Made by a program: the position numbers and the translations under genes. From Lutraria lutraria (Eukaryota > Mollusca > Bivalvia > Venerida > Mactridae), in the NCBI GenBank assembly GCA_964023205.1, contig OZ026845.1, positions 9,310,001 through 9,374,000 on the forward strand: a DNA stretch of 64,000 bases, read 5' to 3'. Below, piece by piece: positions 53,401-64,000 of the stretch; the stretch's first letter is position 1, and each line of letters starts with the position of its first letter. The notes beneath the pieces were generated by a model. The model was not told the DNA's origin, searched no databases, and saw only the letters and a program-made list of their open reading frames with translations.

Positions 53401-56216
53401 AATGGGGGAGCTTTTGTCCGAATTCCAGCATTGTCTAGCGGACCTCGACCAAGTCTGTTAAAAGTATGGCCCCGGGGTGAAAATTAGCCTCACCATGGGG
53501 TTCACATGATTTATATAGGCTTAAAAAAAATCTTCTTGTCCAAAACCTGAAGGCCTAGAGCTTTCATATTTTGTACGTAGCCTTGTCTGGTTGACATCTA
53601 CCAAGTTTGTTCAAATTATTACTGTAGGGGCAAAATTTGCCCCGTCCCGAGTCACTTAATTTTACAAAGGCTCATGCTAATTTTCTCTAAAAGTATTTTT
53701 ATCTGATGAGCGATATAGGGCAATCATGGCCCTCTTGTTCCTTTCCCAATCTTAGACGTTGAAATAGGTTAGTGTGAGTGTAGCGGGAACGGCAATTCTG
53801 GGTAGATGTTGGAACCTTCCTATTAATTTGAGAAATCATATGCAAAAAATTATTTTTGCACATTTTTGCACATTTTTACAAATCGTCTGTACAGAAACGG
53901 TATATAGTACCGACTCGCCACAATGACGAATTGCCACATAATGACAAAAATAATATATAGATTGATGTGAATCAATACAATTTAATTAATGTTCTAGCTA
54001 GCTGTTAGAGTTATGAATAATTTTACTGGAATTTCTATTTCAGATTTGGTGAGGATACATGTCAGATATTACGACTTTCTGGACCACTTAAAAGGCAGTA
54101 TGCAGAAGTATATAATATGAAGTATTTATGGTTCAAGTCAAATAATTTTAATAGGCCACAAGTCAAATAGGTCACAAATTAGTCTATTTAATGAGGTCTT
54201 ATCAATAAAATGGAAGTTGTTCATATTTTGATTGATAACTACATAGTAGAGTTTATAAATGTGTTTAAAAATCAGTAAACTGCATGTGTTGAATATTTGT
54301 AATAACAGCCCTATCATTGTTAAAGGTTAGGTGTTAATAAATTAGAAAAAATACTTTTTCTTTTTATTACCTCCAAAACTGAAGAGCATACAAAATTAAT
54401 GTTGTATATACTTCATAAAAAATACTGATACAGAGAATAAACAAAATATGCATCACTCTAAATATGGCATGAAAATGGTTTATTGCATGCAACATTCCAT
54501 ATTTCATGCAACTGCCTAGGTTCAAAATGAATTTACTAAATTTAATAGATGGAACTACAAGAAAAGAAGCATATTTAACATGACATACCTCACATAGGTT
54601 TAAATAAATTGAAGGTAAATTCACAGGTCTCAAGGAAACTTTGACTGAATCATTAAAATGATAGAGATGGAGCATACAAAAGAATTATGTCATTTGTAAT
54701 AGTGACTAAAATCCCTGTTGGTAAAATTTTGAGGGCTCAGCGCAACACTGTTGTAACATGTTCTTATTTCAATATGAGTTACGACACTGTTGCGTTGAAC
54801 CCTCGAAATATGAAATATAGAATAAGAGGCAGATGATATATTTTCATTGAGTATACAGTATCAAAATGCATATTTTGATTCATTCTTTCTATTTTGTGAC
54901 CTGTTTGACTGCAAGCTATATTTCTGTTATTTTATAGATAATCGTTTCTAAAGGATATTTCATCTGATTTTGATCTTGATATGAACTTGTAAATTAATGT
55001 TCTATAGAAAAATAGCAGGTGCATGTAATTACTGATATTGTACTATTGCTAAATCTTGACTACATTATTTCTACCAAATCTTTCAGGTACTGCAGTTGAC
55101 AATGTTCTTTGTAAAAAGAACATACTAGTACTAATATGCCATCCTATAAATGTGTATATCAAAAGTAATGATAAGAAAACATCAGATTTTTCCTTAAAGT
55201 ATGGTATACAGTACAGCCTCTCAAGAGTGGCCCTCTGTACAGCAACAACCTCTCTATAACAACACCTTCAAAACTTACCTAAGCTGATATTTACTATAAA
55301 TTTAACCTCTGTAGAGCAACAACCTCTAAACAACGGCCAATATTTGCAGCTCCCACAGGGTGTTGCTCTATGGAGGTTGTACTGTACATGTGATAAGCAT
55401 TAATATGTATGTATGTACCGGTATTGTCTTTTCAGGAGAATGGTTTAGATTATTCTGAACTTCTGAATGCCTCAACATACAAGGAACTGTACCGAACAAA
55501 GATGATAAAATGGGGCGAGGATAAAAGACATTCTGACCCTTATTTCTTTTGTGAGAAAACTGTGGCTGCAGCTGACTGTAACATTCCATTGTGGATAATA
55601 TCTGATGCTAGACGTAAATCTGATATCCAGTTCTTTAAAGAGAAATTTTCAAATGTTCAATTTGTTAGAATAACAGCATCTGAAACTACTAGAACACAGA
55701 GGGGATATATTTTCACACAAGGTAATACTCATTGGTACTGATGTTTAGACACGTGATTGTATAAAACAAATTCTGTAAGAACAGTGGGGTTCAAATGAGT
55801 ATCCCCATGGTAAAAGCAATTGTTACATCTCATGGTAGATGTTCCTACATATTACAGCATGCCATGGTAGATGTTTTTACAAAGTACAACATCCCATTAT
55901 GAATGTTCCTAACAGTAAATTACAGTTACAACATTCCTATTCTATTGCTGAACTTATTACCCGTTGCATAATCCATATAGCAGAAATTCCTACCAATTAC
56001 AACATTCCAATGGTAGTATGATACTTGGTAAATTCTTTTAACAAATTAATATTTTGTTATACATGTATTTAAGGTGTTGATGATGTAGAATCTGAGTGTG
56101 GACTTGACTCTGGTGTGGAGTGGGATTTCATACTGAACAATGACACTGATAAGACAGTATTTGATAGTGAGTTAGAAAAAATTGTGAAATGTGTGAAAGA
56201 AATGATGGCAAGATGA
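50444..56216 (+). CDS. PMVK: Phosphomevalonate kinase, animal type
   Basis: Exons: 50444-50526, 54044-54107, 55436-55721, 56074-56216; phases agree and 576 nt give 191 residues, the usual length for animal PMVK. The enzyme phosphorylates mevalonate 5-phosphate to the diphosphate in isoprenoid synthesis (established). Seen: P-loop-like SGKRKSGKD at 11-19, LRLSGPLKRQYAE at the end of exon 2, TYKE, KWGEDKRHSDP and FFC, ISDARRKSDIQFF and GVDDVESECGLD. Exon 1 must use the donor GTCAGT at 50527; the nearby GTAACT would put a stop in exon 2. The protein ends EMMAR, lacking the C-terminal SRL-type tripeptide seen in the human protein. AATAAA is at 56244, 28 bases past the stop. Introns 1 and 2 carry several transposons. 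Confidence 0.96.
50817..53745 (+). mobile_element. Split pearl/HINE-like element in PMVK intron 1
   Basis: The left end, TTTTTAGCTCACCAGAGCAC then AAAGTGCTCATTGAGAG, is at 50819. The matching right end, GATGAGCGATATAGGGCAAT then CATGGCCCTCTTGTTC, is at 53705-53743. Between them lies the THAP-type element (51040-53182) and a stretch with TTTGTCCGCCCCTATCAAAA and GTCTGGTTGACATCTACCAA. A partial CAAGGACTTATA palindrome (50854-50910) also interrupts it. Reading: an old element later split by at least two insertions (inference). Confidence 0.5.
51040..53182 (-). mobile_element. 2.1-kb inverted-repeat element with THAP-like remnant
   Basis: The outer ends share CAATAGACGATTCTATTT in inverse orientation (51040-51057 and 53165-53182), and a second exact inverted block, CCGCCATTACAGGAGTGAAA, lies inside each (51099-51118 and 53093-53112). 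On the minus strand just inside the right end, an ATG at 53057 opens MPYKRGGGRQCVVFD, then an in-frame TGA, then SNNKKK. This looks like the start of a THAP zinc-binding domain with a lost second cysteine. P-type transposons carry such domains (family knowledge). No transposase core survives. Confidence 0.55.
54727..54808. mobile_element. 80-bp hairpin MITE (copy 2)
   Basis: TTTGAGGGCTCAGCGCAACA is inverted at the far end as TTCGAGGGTTCAACGCAACA; the stem is nearly perfect over 17 bp. Copy 1 is at 48722. This one is in PMVK intron 2. Confidence 0.78.
55209..55384. mobile_element. MITE, CAGTACAACCTCTCC family, in PMVK intron 2
   Basis: It begins CAGTACAGCCTCTCAAGAGT and ends, inverted, CAGTACAACCTCCATAGAGC, with TA on both sides. 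It lies about 50 bp upstream of the acceptor of PMVK exon 3. Confidence 0.8.
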
Positions 56217-56249
56217 TGATAGTAAAACATGCTTATTTATGTCAATAAA

Positions 56250-56573
56250 AGAATATTGTAATTTTTTCAAAACTTGTTCACATTATGTTAAAGTCTGTTG
56301 TATTCATCATAATGAATTTGAAAAAAGTGGATTGGAATTATTGTGGCTCACTCAGATATTATAGTGTAGTTTGATCATACATGTCTCGTAGTTCCATGAT
56401 TTTTATGTTTGTAACTGAATGGTACAATATTGTTCTAAATTGGGAGTTCGTTTTGTTGCTTGTAACATATCTATCTAAATAACATTTCAGCGGGTGAAAT
56501 ACCGGTTGTCGCATGCAGTGGACTACAATACATCAGCAAATATGTATTAAGTTTAGACTGTCAGTCACGGTTT
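56250..56573. other. Spacer between PMVK and the Ty3 remnant
   Basis: PMVK poly(A) flank and AT-rich DNA. I looked for a second copy of the LTR at 59826-60090 here and did not find one, so the retroelement's 3' end appears truncated. Confidence 0.5.
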
Positions 56574-59500
56574 TCAACTTGCGCAATCTTGATAAATTTC
56601 AAAACTATTTTGATGTCTACTTCTCCATTTGCACTTGGCCATAACGGTATAGTAATTAGTATGCCTATGATGAATACCATTTTCTGACAGAAAGGTTTGA
56701 AATGTTTCGCTAATAAAGCAACTAGCATTATCACTCTGTACTGATACAGGTAACCCATGTCTACTAAATATTGGTCTCAATATCTTAATTGCGTTTTCAG
56801 ATGTCAGCGATTTGCTCATTCCGAGCTCAATATACCGTTTATCAATGGCCACAAGTATATAATCTTGTGATTTCAATGGACCTAACCAATCTGTAGCAAT
56901 ATACTCCCATGGTGCAATTGGAAGTTCGGTTCTAGTTATTGGCTCTGCCTGTGCCAGCTTGCCAACCATTTGACATCCGTAAAATGTTTTGCAGTATTTT
57001 TCTGCATCTTTATCGATACAAGGCCAACATACAGTTGAGCATGAAGTTTGTTTCATTTTAAAAACCCCTGGGTGAGCCTCATGCAAAATGATTGTTCTCG
57101 CATTGATTTTGGAATCACAATGCTCGTTCCATGCATAATTAAGAACCCTATGGAACTTAGTTCGTTCCTTATTCCGTATAAGGTAACTTATGCCACGTGT
57201 TACTAATCAAACACTCTCTAAGAATTGACATTCGGTGTCTATCTTGACGCCTTTTCTATCTCGCTCGTAGTTATTGCTGACGATGTAGCATGTTTTGCCA
57301 CAAATCTTATATATTCATTGTCTGAAATCAACGATTTAGAATCTCCACAAGTTTGTGAATTTGACGTGTTTAATAACCTACTCAGACAGTCACTTCTGTA
57401 TTGTGAAGCAGGAATGTGAACTGTGGTGGACGTGTACCCCTGTAGACGTAACACCCATCTTTCAATTCGTGCTGACGGTTTTGATTTTGTTGAAAATATA
57501 AACTGTAAAGGTTAACGGTCTGTTAACAGCTCAAACTTAATACCGTATAGGTAAGCATGAAAGCGTTCTATTGCCCAACAATACCTAAAGCTTCTTGTTC
57601 AGTTTATGAGTATTTACGCTCAGTGTCGCTTAAACTCCTACTTGCGTAACAGATAACTTTGTGATCACCGTTTTGCTCTTGAATTAATACGCCTGCTAAG
57701 CCAACTGGTGAAGCATCGCATATTACTTTAGTTTTCGCGCATTTGTAATAGAAAACCTAACGTTTCAGCACTTGCCAAAAATTTCTTAAGATCATCAAAC
57801 GAGTTTTGCTCTTTTTGACCCCATTGAAATTTACTAGGCCCAAGAATGACCGGACCTCAGGTGCATTTTGAGGAGCACTAGCATCTAAAACATCTTTAAT
57901 TTTTGCAGCAGTCAGACCAACCCCGTGCTCAGATACAACATTTCCCATGAACACTAACTTATCCATTTTGAATTTTCACGATTCAAGGTTAATCCTTTTT
58001 CTTGCAATCGTAGTAGCACTTCATGTAGACTTTTGTCATGTTCTTCTTTCGTTGTCCCAAGGAAAATGATTTCATCCATTATATTGTTGACATTTCTTAT
58101 ATTGACCAATAGCTGCTGAATGGTTCTCTGGTACATTTCCGATGCACATGAAATACCGAACATCAGTCGTTTGTAACGGTACTGCCTAGTATTTGTTACA
58201 AATGTTGTGATCTCCCTGGATTTTGGCTCTAACAGTATTTCATGGTATGCTGAGCGAATGTCTATGGTGCTTAGCACCTGTGATCCATTCAGTATCTGTA
58301 GAATGTCTTCGGTCGTCGGTATGGCGTGGTGTACCCGTTTAACGGCAGTATTCACCTGCCTCATGTCCACACATATCCTTATATCATCACCCTTTGGCAC
58401 GATTACTACTGGTGAAACCCATGAACTCGGCGTGTCTACTTTATCAATATCCATTTGTTCCAATTCTTCCAGCTTATGTTCTAACTTCTCCCGTAAATTG
58501 TATGGTATTCTACGGACTGTTTGTATAATTGGCTGTACCTCATTATCGATAGGAATTTCCAGCTCAACGTTTTTTAAGGTTCCTATTCCCTTGAACAGAT
58601 TCGGAAATTTATTTTAGATACGCCCTCTGCTACTGAATCAACTTCTGGACCGACGCGGAGCAAGTCTTAATTTTGTCGATGAATGTTTTCCTAGTAGCGA
58701 TTGTCCTTTGCTCTCTAATGCAAGGAATTCTGTACTGTCGATCGTTTTATTGTTTCCAGTTATTTTGGCATTGAATTTGCCAATCAGAGTAAGGGGAGTT
58801 GTAGAACCGTATCCATATATCTTCTTGTCTGTTTTCTCATGTTCCAGACATTTGGAATGTCGCTGGTTTTTCAAGAAATGCCACGTTTCTCTGTCAACAG
58901 TACGTGTTGCATGATGCACCGCTATCAATTATCATTCTCTGAGGTATATTTCCTAAATTCACTGTGGTACGACATTCGGCGAATTTATCCACATTAAAGC
59001 TTTATTCTGATTCGCTTAAATCATCCTGTTGGACAGATCTGACTGTTTTCCAATTCTTAGGCTTTTCTAAAAAATTACACTTGTTCGCAAAATGTCCAAC
59101 CTTCTTACATTTGTTGCAGTTTGCCACCATTTTCAATCTTTCTCGCACTGCCATTGGCTTGTTCATGTGCTGATGAAATCTCTAATAATTTCTCAAGGCT
59201 TAAATCTTTCTCTTGAAGGAATTTTCTCAGTAACAGCATTTCTCCACGACTTGATCTCTTATTCTTACATTTTTACCAGGAAACTCAAAAGTTAATGATA
59301 AATATTTTAATCTAGTTACATAGTCCTGAATGTTTTCGTCTGATTTTTGTGATGGGAACTTAATTTGTGTCTCTCGAAAGAAATGTTATTTTTGGGTTTA
59401 AAGTACTCATTTAACTTAATTATGTACAACTTGATCATAGTTCTTATCGTCACCATTTTCTTCCAAAGTTTCAAAAGCTTTTGCACCTCTTTTCCTACCA

Positions 59501-59720
59501 AATGTAACAATAAAGCTCTTTTCTGTGTCTTATCCGTAATTCCAGATCACGTTACATAATATTGAAAATATTTAATCCATCGCTCCCAACGAATCCATAC
59601 ACTTGAATTGTCACCATGTAACTGAAATGGTTCTGGTAACTGGTAATGCTTTTGCCATATTTTGTCCACAATGATATTGGTCAGAATTTAATCTCTTTTC
59701 AAACTCAAACAAAATTGGTC
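56574..59720 (-). pseudogene. Degenerate Ty3/gypsy gag-pol (NC, PR, RT, RNase H, IN)
   Basis: Reading from high to low coordinates: gag with LLHLVGKEVQKLLKLW and FKPKNNISFERHKL (about 59360-59560), a CCHC knuckle CNKCKKVGHFANKC (about 59075-59118) and the protease motif IIDSGASC near 58930. Next comes reverse transcriptase (58560-57954) with VDMRQVNTAVKRVHHAIP, TIDIRSAYHEILL and LMFGISCASEMYQ. RNase H and connection follow (about 57800-57250, SKPSARIERWVLRLQGYT), then integrase (57086-56574) with H-H-C-C zinc residues and TDWLGPL...SDNA...E. The frame is broken several times and the RT active site reads IMDE where the family has a conserved DD pair, so this copy is dead. The order gag-PR-RT-RH-IN is diagnostic of Ty3/gypsy. 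Confidence 0.9.
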
Positions 59721-59825
59721 TCAGAATTTAATTTTCGGAATTTAATCCAGTATTCATAAACGGAATTTAATCCAATGGCAAGTGTAAACTATTCATATAG
59801 AACCGATCTCATACTCGTCGCCGAT

Positions 59826-60090
59826 TGTTGTGTTCGTTGGTATATTAAAATATATAACTAAAGCATGGTTCTATCCAAAGATTTATTCCGAACACAACAC
59901 TGTCTAATGGGTGAGCATGAGACGTAATAAGTTATGCTGTCAGAACTAATAACATGCTGACACAATACTGTACTTTGCTGAGCAGTATAGCCCAAGTATC
60001 TATTTCTTTGATAGTTACTTTAGATACATCAATTTATTTTACGACTCACTTTAAGCTGTACATAATTCTTACATAATATTATATTGTACA
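59826..60090 (-). repeat. Probable 5' LTR of the Ty3/gypsy remnant
   Basis: On the minus strand it begins TGTACAATATAATATTATGT and ends CGAACACAACA, i.e. TG...CA. It is followed at once by ATCGGCGACGAG, close to the TGGCGACGAG primer-binding region common in this retroelement group. It includes GGAATAAATC, a possible poly(A) signal. No partner LTR is seen. Confidence 0.6.
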
Positions 60091-60359
60091 TCCCCCTTGT
60101 TGAAATGCCTGAAATAAAATAAAACCCCATAAAATTCAAAAATATTTAGTTTTAAGCATGGAATAATGATAGTATCAAATACATATGAATAAGAAACATA
60201 AAACCAATAAAAAAGTACCAGTTTTATATTCCAGTCAATAATGATAAATTACATGTAAACTTTTTAAATCATACATATATGATACATTTCATGTCTGGAA
60301 CTTTAACATCCACTCAGATTTTAGTTGAGATTTTCTTCTGAACAGTCATGGTTTAATTT

Positions 60360-62301
60360 TCGTATCAGCCTACAAAGCTGATGATTCCATAATGGAAGTT
60401 AGAAGCATTGCATTCCCGGAATTTGACTCTAGCACTTTCATGCAATTTCTCTAAATAAACAGCACATTTACACATACTGATACATGGTTCACTAACTTCA
60501 GGTTCATGGTCGGAATAAGAATAACTTTCACAGTTATTCATAATTTCATACACTGGTTTATTCCAATCTATCGTTTCAGGGTCACAAGCTTCAACTTCAG
60601 TGTAAACAATATCTAACAATTTGTGTCCATATATTGACTCAGCGCGAGCTAGAAGGGCTAGCGGAATATCATCATCTTCTTCATCACTCGAGATCTCACC
60701 TTCAGTGCTAGCTTGAGTTTTTACTCAACTCACTAAATCCGTTCTTCTCAAAACATCTCTGAATACAATTTTGTTCAACATTCTTCCAAGCATTACTTAT
60801 TCAATAAATCGTGTCAAACACTGAACTTTATGCTTTTCAACATATCAGAACCACACAATGTTGTTTTGTCCATTTGGTTGATTACGTGTTGTAGATTGAT
60901 GCTTGTAAAACTTGAGCTTAACAGTGTATAATATCCTGGTCCATGGGTTTTAAGACTGATATAGTGTTGACTGGAGATTATACTGTTTTTACATTTGTCA
61001 AAATGGGGTTCAGAGTGTCAGCTAGCATTATCCAGAACGAGAGAATGATGTGTCTGTTCTGTCTTTTCATTTTCTTGTTTAAATCACCAATAAACTCATC
61101 AAAGTGACCTTCATCCAGACCTTTTTGTTATTTCTGTAAGTCAGAAATAGGTAACAAGTCCACCTTAATTTTGCTAAAACACCTGGGCTTTGATGAACGA
61201 CCAATAACCAGAGGTTTAATCTGTTCGCCTGTCGTGCTTGCACACAATGCCACACTTTTCCTTTCCTTAGCTTTTTGCCACAGCACAATCGAAATCCTTC
61301 CAAAATGTACGTCTTTTAGCTAGCTTGTGAATGTGTAGATCTATGTCACCTGATACCTCTAGGCGTGTTTCCGATAGGGATTTTCCAGACAAGAGGTCTC
61401 CCTCGGGGATATCTTTACCTGGGTCATATATACTGTTGTAATTGTAAGAGCATGCATTGTAACCTACTTGGAGTTGCATTGTATAACGCATTCTTCCAAA
61501 TAGAAGATATTGGTTACTTCCATAGCCTTCATGCAGAGTTTTGTGCGTTATATGACCATCCAGAATGAGCAGTTGGGGCATCTCAGCACCACATGACTCT
61601 ATGAATACCCCAGTAAACATGTAGCATCGTCGATCCAACCGTTTTGCTGTCAACACCAGCGCGTTGAATCCATACAGAGATCTTGAAGTCATATTGTTTG
61701 ATTTCAAACTGCTTTTACCCACACGTTTTCTCGCCCTTTTCAGCAACCACCCTTACTGGATCATGTTCGAAGTTCTTACCCATTTCATCACAGTTCCATA
61801 TTAAGCTCAGCTTATTCTGGAAGTTTAACCCTTTCACAATGGTCCCCAAATCATCAAAGTATCTGCCTATCACTTCTCGGTCATCTGTCTTGCACGGGTT
61901 GTTCTGAGTTTCTCTGATTTTCTAATTACAGGATCAGGGTGTCTCTGCTTCACCCCCTTCCAGCAATCTTTCCCTGCTTGTTCTAGCTAGAATGTGCTTC
62001 CTTGTGAGACCAATTCCTCTTCTTGCTGCCATTTGCACAGTATCAACATTCTTTAGTATTCTATTTGGAAAGAACGCCTCCCATTGCGGTCATGCAATTC
62101 ATACTTCCCGCTTATTCATTTGCCAATGGTGCTTTTCGGAACCCCAAATTGTACTGCAACCTTTATGACAGACATAGAGTTTTCTTGGAATGCTTTGTAT
62201 GCTTTTTCTAAATCTTCAGCACTGTAGTACGGCGTTTTTCCTGGTTTTGTGTATATCCCTTTCATTGGCATTCTAAAAGAAAGGAATGATGACGATGACA
62301 A
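60360..62301 (-). pseudogene. Broken pogo/Tigger-like DNA transposase
   Basis: On the minus strand 62301-62116 encodes a psq-type helix-turn-helix (SAEDLEKAYKAFQENSMSVI then QFGVPKSTIGK). Near 61810 the first catalytic block LSLIWNCDEMGK is followed by VVAEKGEKTCG, and near 61560 LLILDGHITHKTLHEG is the second Asp block. A Lys/Trp-rich region follows and an acidic tail SSDEEDDDIPLALLARA lies near 60670. Frames shift repeatedly and the segment between the first two catalytic blocks is too short, so this is an inactive, internally deleted copy. It separates the two groups of Ty3 fragments. The terminal repeats were not located. Confidence 0.72.
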
Positions 62302-62409
62302 ATTAATATAAAAAAATCATTTATTTATAATTTATTCATGATAACGTTACCTGTGTTTTTCTAGGATGTCTATCTTTTTCAGATTTTTTACTTTAACGAA
62401 TATGGTACT

Positions 62410-63200
62410 GGTCTAGCCTTCAAAAATGTTTGTGAAGCATTGTCCTTGACTGTTGTGCGTTGTTTGGTTGTGAATTGAATTTATGTGTACAATATGTGGC
62501 CAGTCCAATGTAATTTCACTTGTCCAATCCTGTCCAAATAACGCAGGACCGTTGCCTATGGCAATGCCCAGTTTCAGCGATTTTGACTGTCCGTAATTGA
62601 CGTTTACCATTTACTTTCCGACTTACTGTATTTCTTCACTAGAATTTGTTTTTAACACTGACGTTGGCTCGTCAATGTAACGTTTCCGAAACACTTCTGG
62701 AATTCTTCTCTTGACATAAGACTTCCATCCGTCGATTTCCGGTAAAATAGTGATTTTTCTGCTCGAACATTTGTTCACAGAATTACATGTAATTACCATC
62801 CTTGGAACTTCGTCGTCGTTCATAATGTTTGTAAACGCCCTGTGTACGTGTTTTCAGACAAACACATTTTATTTGTCCTTTTACATTACATGCATGCCAA
62901 ATGACAATTCTTTAATCGTCATTTTTTCCTTGAACTATTTTCTCCTCTTCAAATACTTATTTTTGTCAAATTTATTTACATTTTTTGTCATCGACTGAAG
63001 CTCAGCAGCAAATGTTTCTTGTTGCTGTTTCCATTGCAACAGCTGTCTCCATGACTGTCTCCAAACTTGGGCTATCTATAGATAACAGTTTATGTTGTAT
63101 GTGCTCATTCTTGAGCCCACAAACTAAGTGATTAGCGAACATTAATATCGCAATGTTCTTCCAATTTCCTTAGCGTAGTCACATTATTCAGTTTCACTTT
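62410..63200 (-). pseudogene. Second Ty3/gypsy fragment: gag end and protease/RT linker
   Basis: Near 63140 a minus-strand frame reads VCGLKNEHIQHKLLSID and TAVAMETATRN, typical of the end of gag. At 62680-62413 LKTNSSEEIQ is followed, after a stop, by VNVNYGQSKSLKLGIAIGNG and PALFGQDWTSEITLDW, the conserved protease-to-RT linker of this group. Stops and frameshifts interrupt it. The following RT is absent because the pogo-like remnant lies next to it. Confidence 0.7.
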
Positions 63201-63279
63201 CATCTGCAGCTTGGAATTGAAATCATTTAGCAATTATCAATGGTTTGGAGTTTAAACAAATCGAGCATTTAAATCTAAG

Positions 63280-63999
63280 TCTCTGAGGTTGTTTAACACA
63301 CCGACCGAATCTTGTTCCATTTGTATCCTGTTCTAAGATGAGTGATTCGTCCCTGTATGGTGAAGTTTTGTTTGGGTGTCTGCAGTTCTGTGTTACTAGA
63401 ACTTGATACTGCTTTCTTATTGTTCTGAGCTGTCTCACCTGGGGTTATTATTGGGTTAGACGAGACTGTTGTTGCATTGGTGTTTACAGGTGGTGTGACT
63501 GGTCTGTCTAGTACAGGTGATATTAGTAAACTGAAAATGTGAGTCATTTTCTACAAATGGGGTTTCGTTTGATTTTAGCAGGTAATGTCGGTTACGTCTG
63601 TGTAGTCCATCCGCCTTGTTTTAACAATGTATAGTCTGCTACAGTCTTTCTGTTTCACAAAAGCAAGTAACCAGCGTTTATCATTCTTTATTCATACACC
63701 TTCTCGAATGTCTAAAGGCTTTCAAGAGAGGCTTTGCTGATTTGCATTTCTCGACACCTATGTGTGATTCGTGATTTCTCAAGCATGAGATGCCTGATTT
63801 TTCTAGGGATTAATATTTCAGAGCCTTTCATGATACTCCCGTCAATTGCAGGGTTTTTACATTATAAAAATAATAATATCGTAATAGATAGTATCATCAA
63901 AATGTGTCTAAATTAAGGTCGGTAGTGTTATTTACCTCACTGACTTTCCTGTGAGTGTCCTGCAGCTTTTTTCTCACACATGCACTTCTGGAAAGTGTT
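63280..63999 (-). pseudogene. Ty3/gypsy integrase fragment (third piece)
   Basis: Near 63860-63720 the minus strand reads GSIMKGSEILIPRKIRHLML and then EKSRITHRCREMQIS, a decayed integrase zinc-domain start. Near 63580 it reads RHYLLKSNETPF. Near 63330 TRFGRCVKQPQRLRF matches the usual pol C-terminal signature. Because pol's C-terminus precedes gag of the 62410-63200 fragment on the same strand, at least two elements are represented. It runs off the window edge. Confidence 0.65.
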
Positions 64000-64000
64000 T

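Overview
The window looks like AT-rich, intron-rich nuclear DNA from a bivalve mollusc. Introns follow GT-AG, coding exons are short, and reading frames are split by introns of 0.3-6 kb. The window also carries tRNA-derived SINEs with a mollusc-style tail, pearl/HINE-like elements with internal tandem repeats, an ApeC-domain gene and degenerate Ty3/gypsy copies. The bivalve assignment is inference from this repeat and gene mix; I cannot name the species.

Layout. (1) 308-12877, minus: a 15-exon gene whose exon phases all agree (1815 nt, 604 residues). It encodes a secreted, furin-activated astacin metalloprotease followed by an EGF-like module and a full ApeC (apextrin C-terminal) domain. (2) 12878-19064: repeat-rich intergenic DNA. 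(3) 19065-23276, minus: PHAX, the snRNA export adaptor, in five coding exons (444 residues). (4) 24700-32790: SINEs and minisatellites, plus a small unrecognised minus-strand gene with three phase-compatible exons. Its putative first exon faces the next gene across a shared promoter at about 32.8 kb. (5) 32800-45855, plus: a 19-finger C2H2 protein of the ZNF532/ZNF592/ZNF687 family, with a noncoding first exon, a short coding exon and one 4.9-kb terminal exon. (6) 50444-56216, plus: phosphomevalonate kinase (PMVK), four exons, 191 residues; its first intron holds nested transposons. (7) 56574-63999: a graveyard of minus-strand Ty3/gypsy gag-pol fragments with one recognisable LTR, interrupted by a broken pogo/Tigger-like transposase.

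The genes are not an operon and show no shared pathway. PHAX, the zinc-finger protein and PMVK are housekeeping or regulatory genes, while the astacin-ApeC protein looks like an extracellular or immune effector. The two most notable items are the astacin-EGF-ApeC architecture and a mobile-element family with termini CAAGGACTTATATA. That family occurs as one 505-bp copy and as near-bare palindromes of 29 and 40 bp, each flanked by a perfect 7-bp direct repeat.
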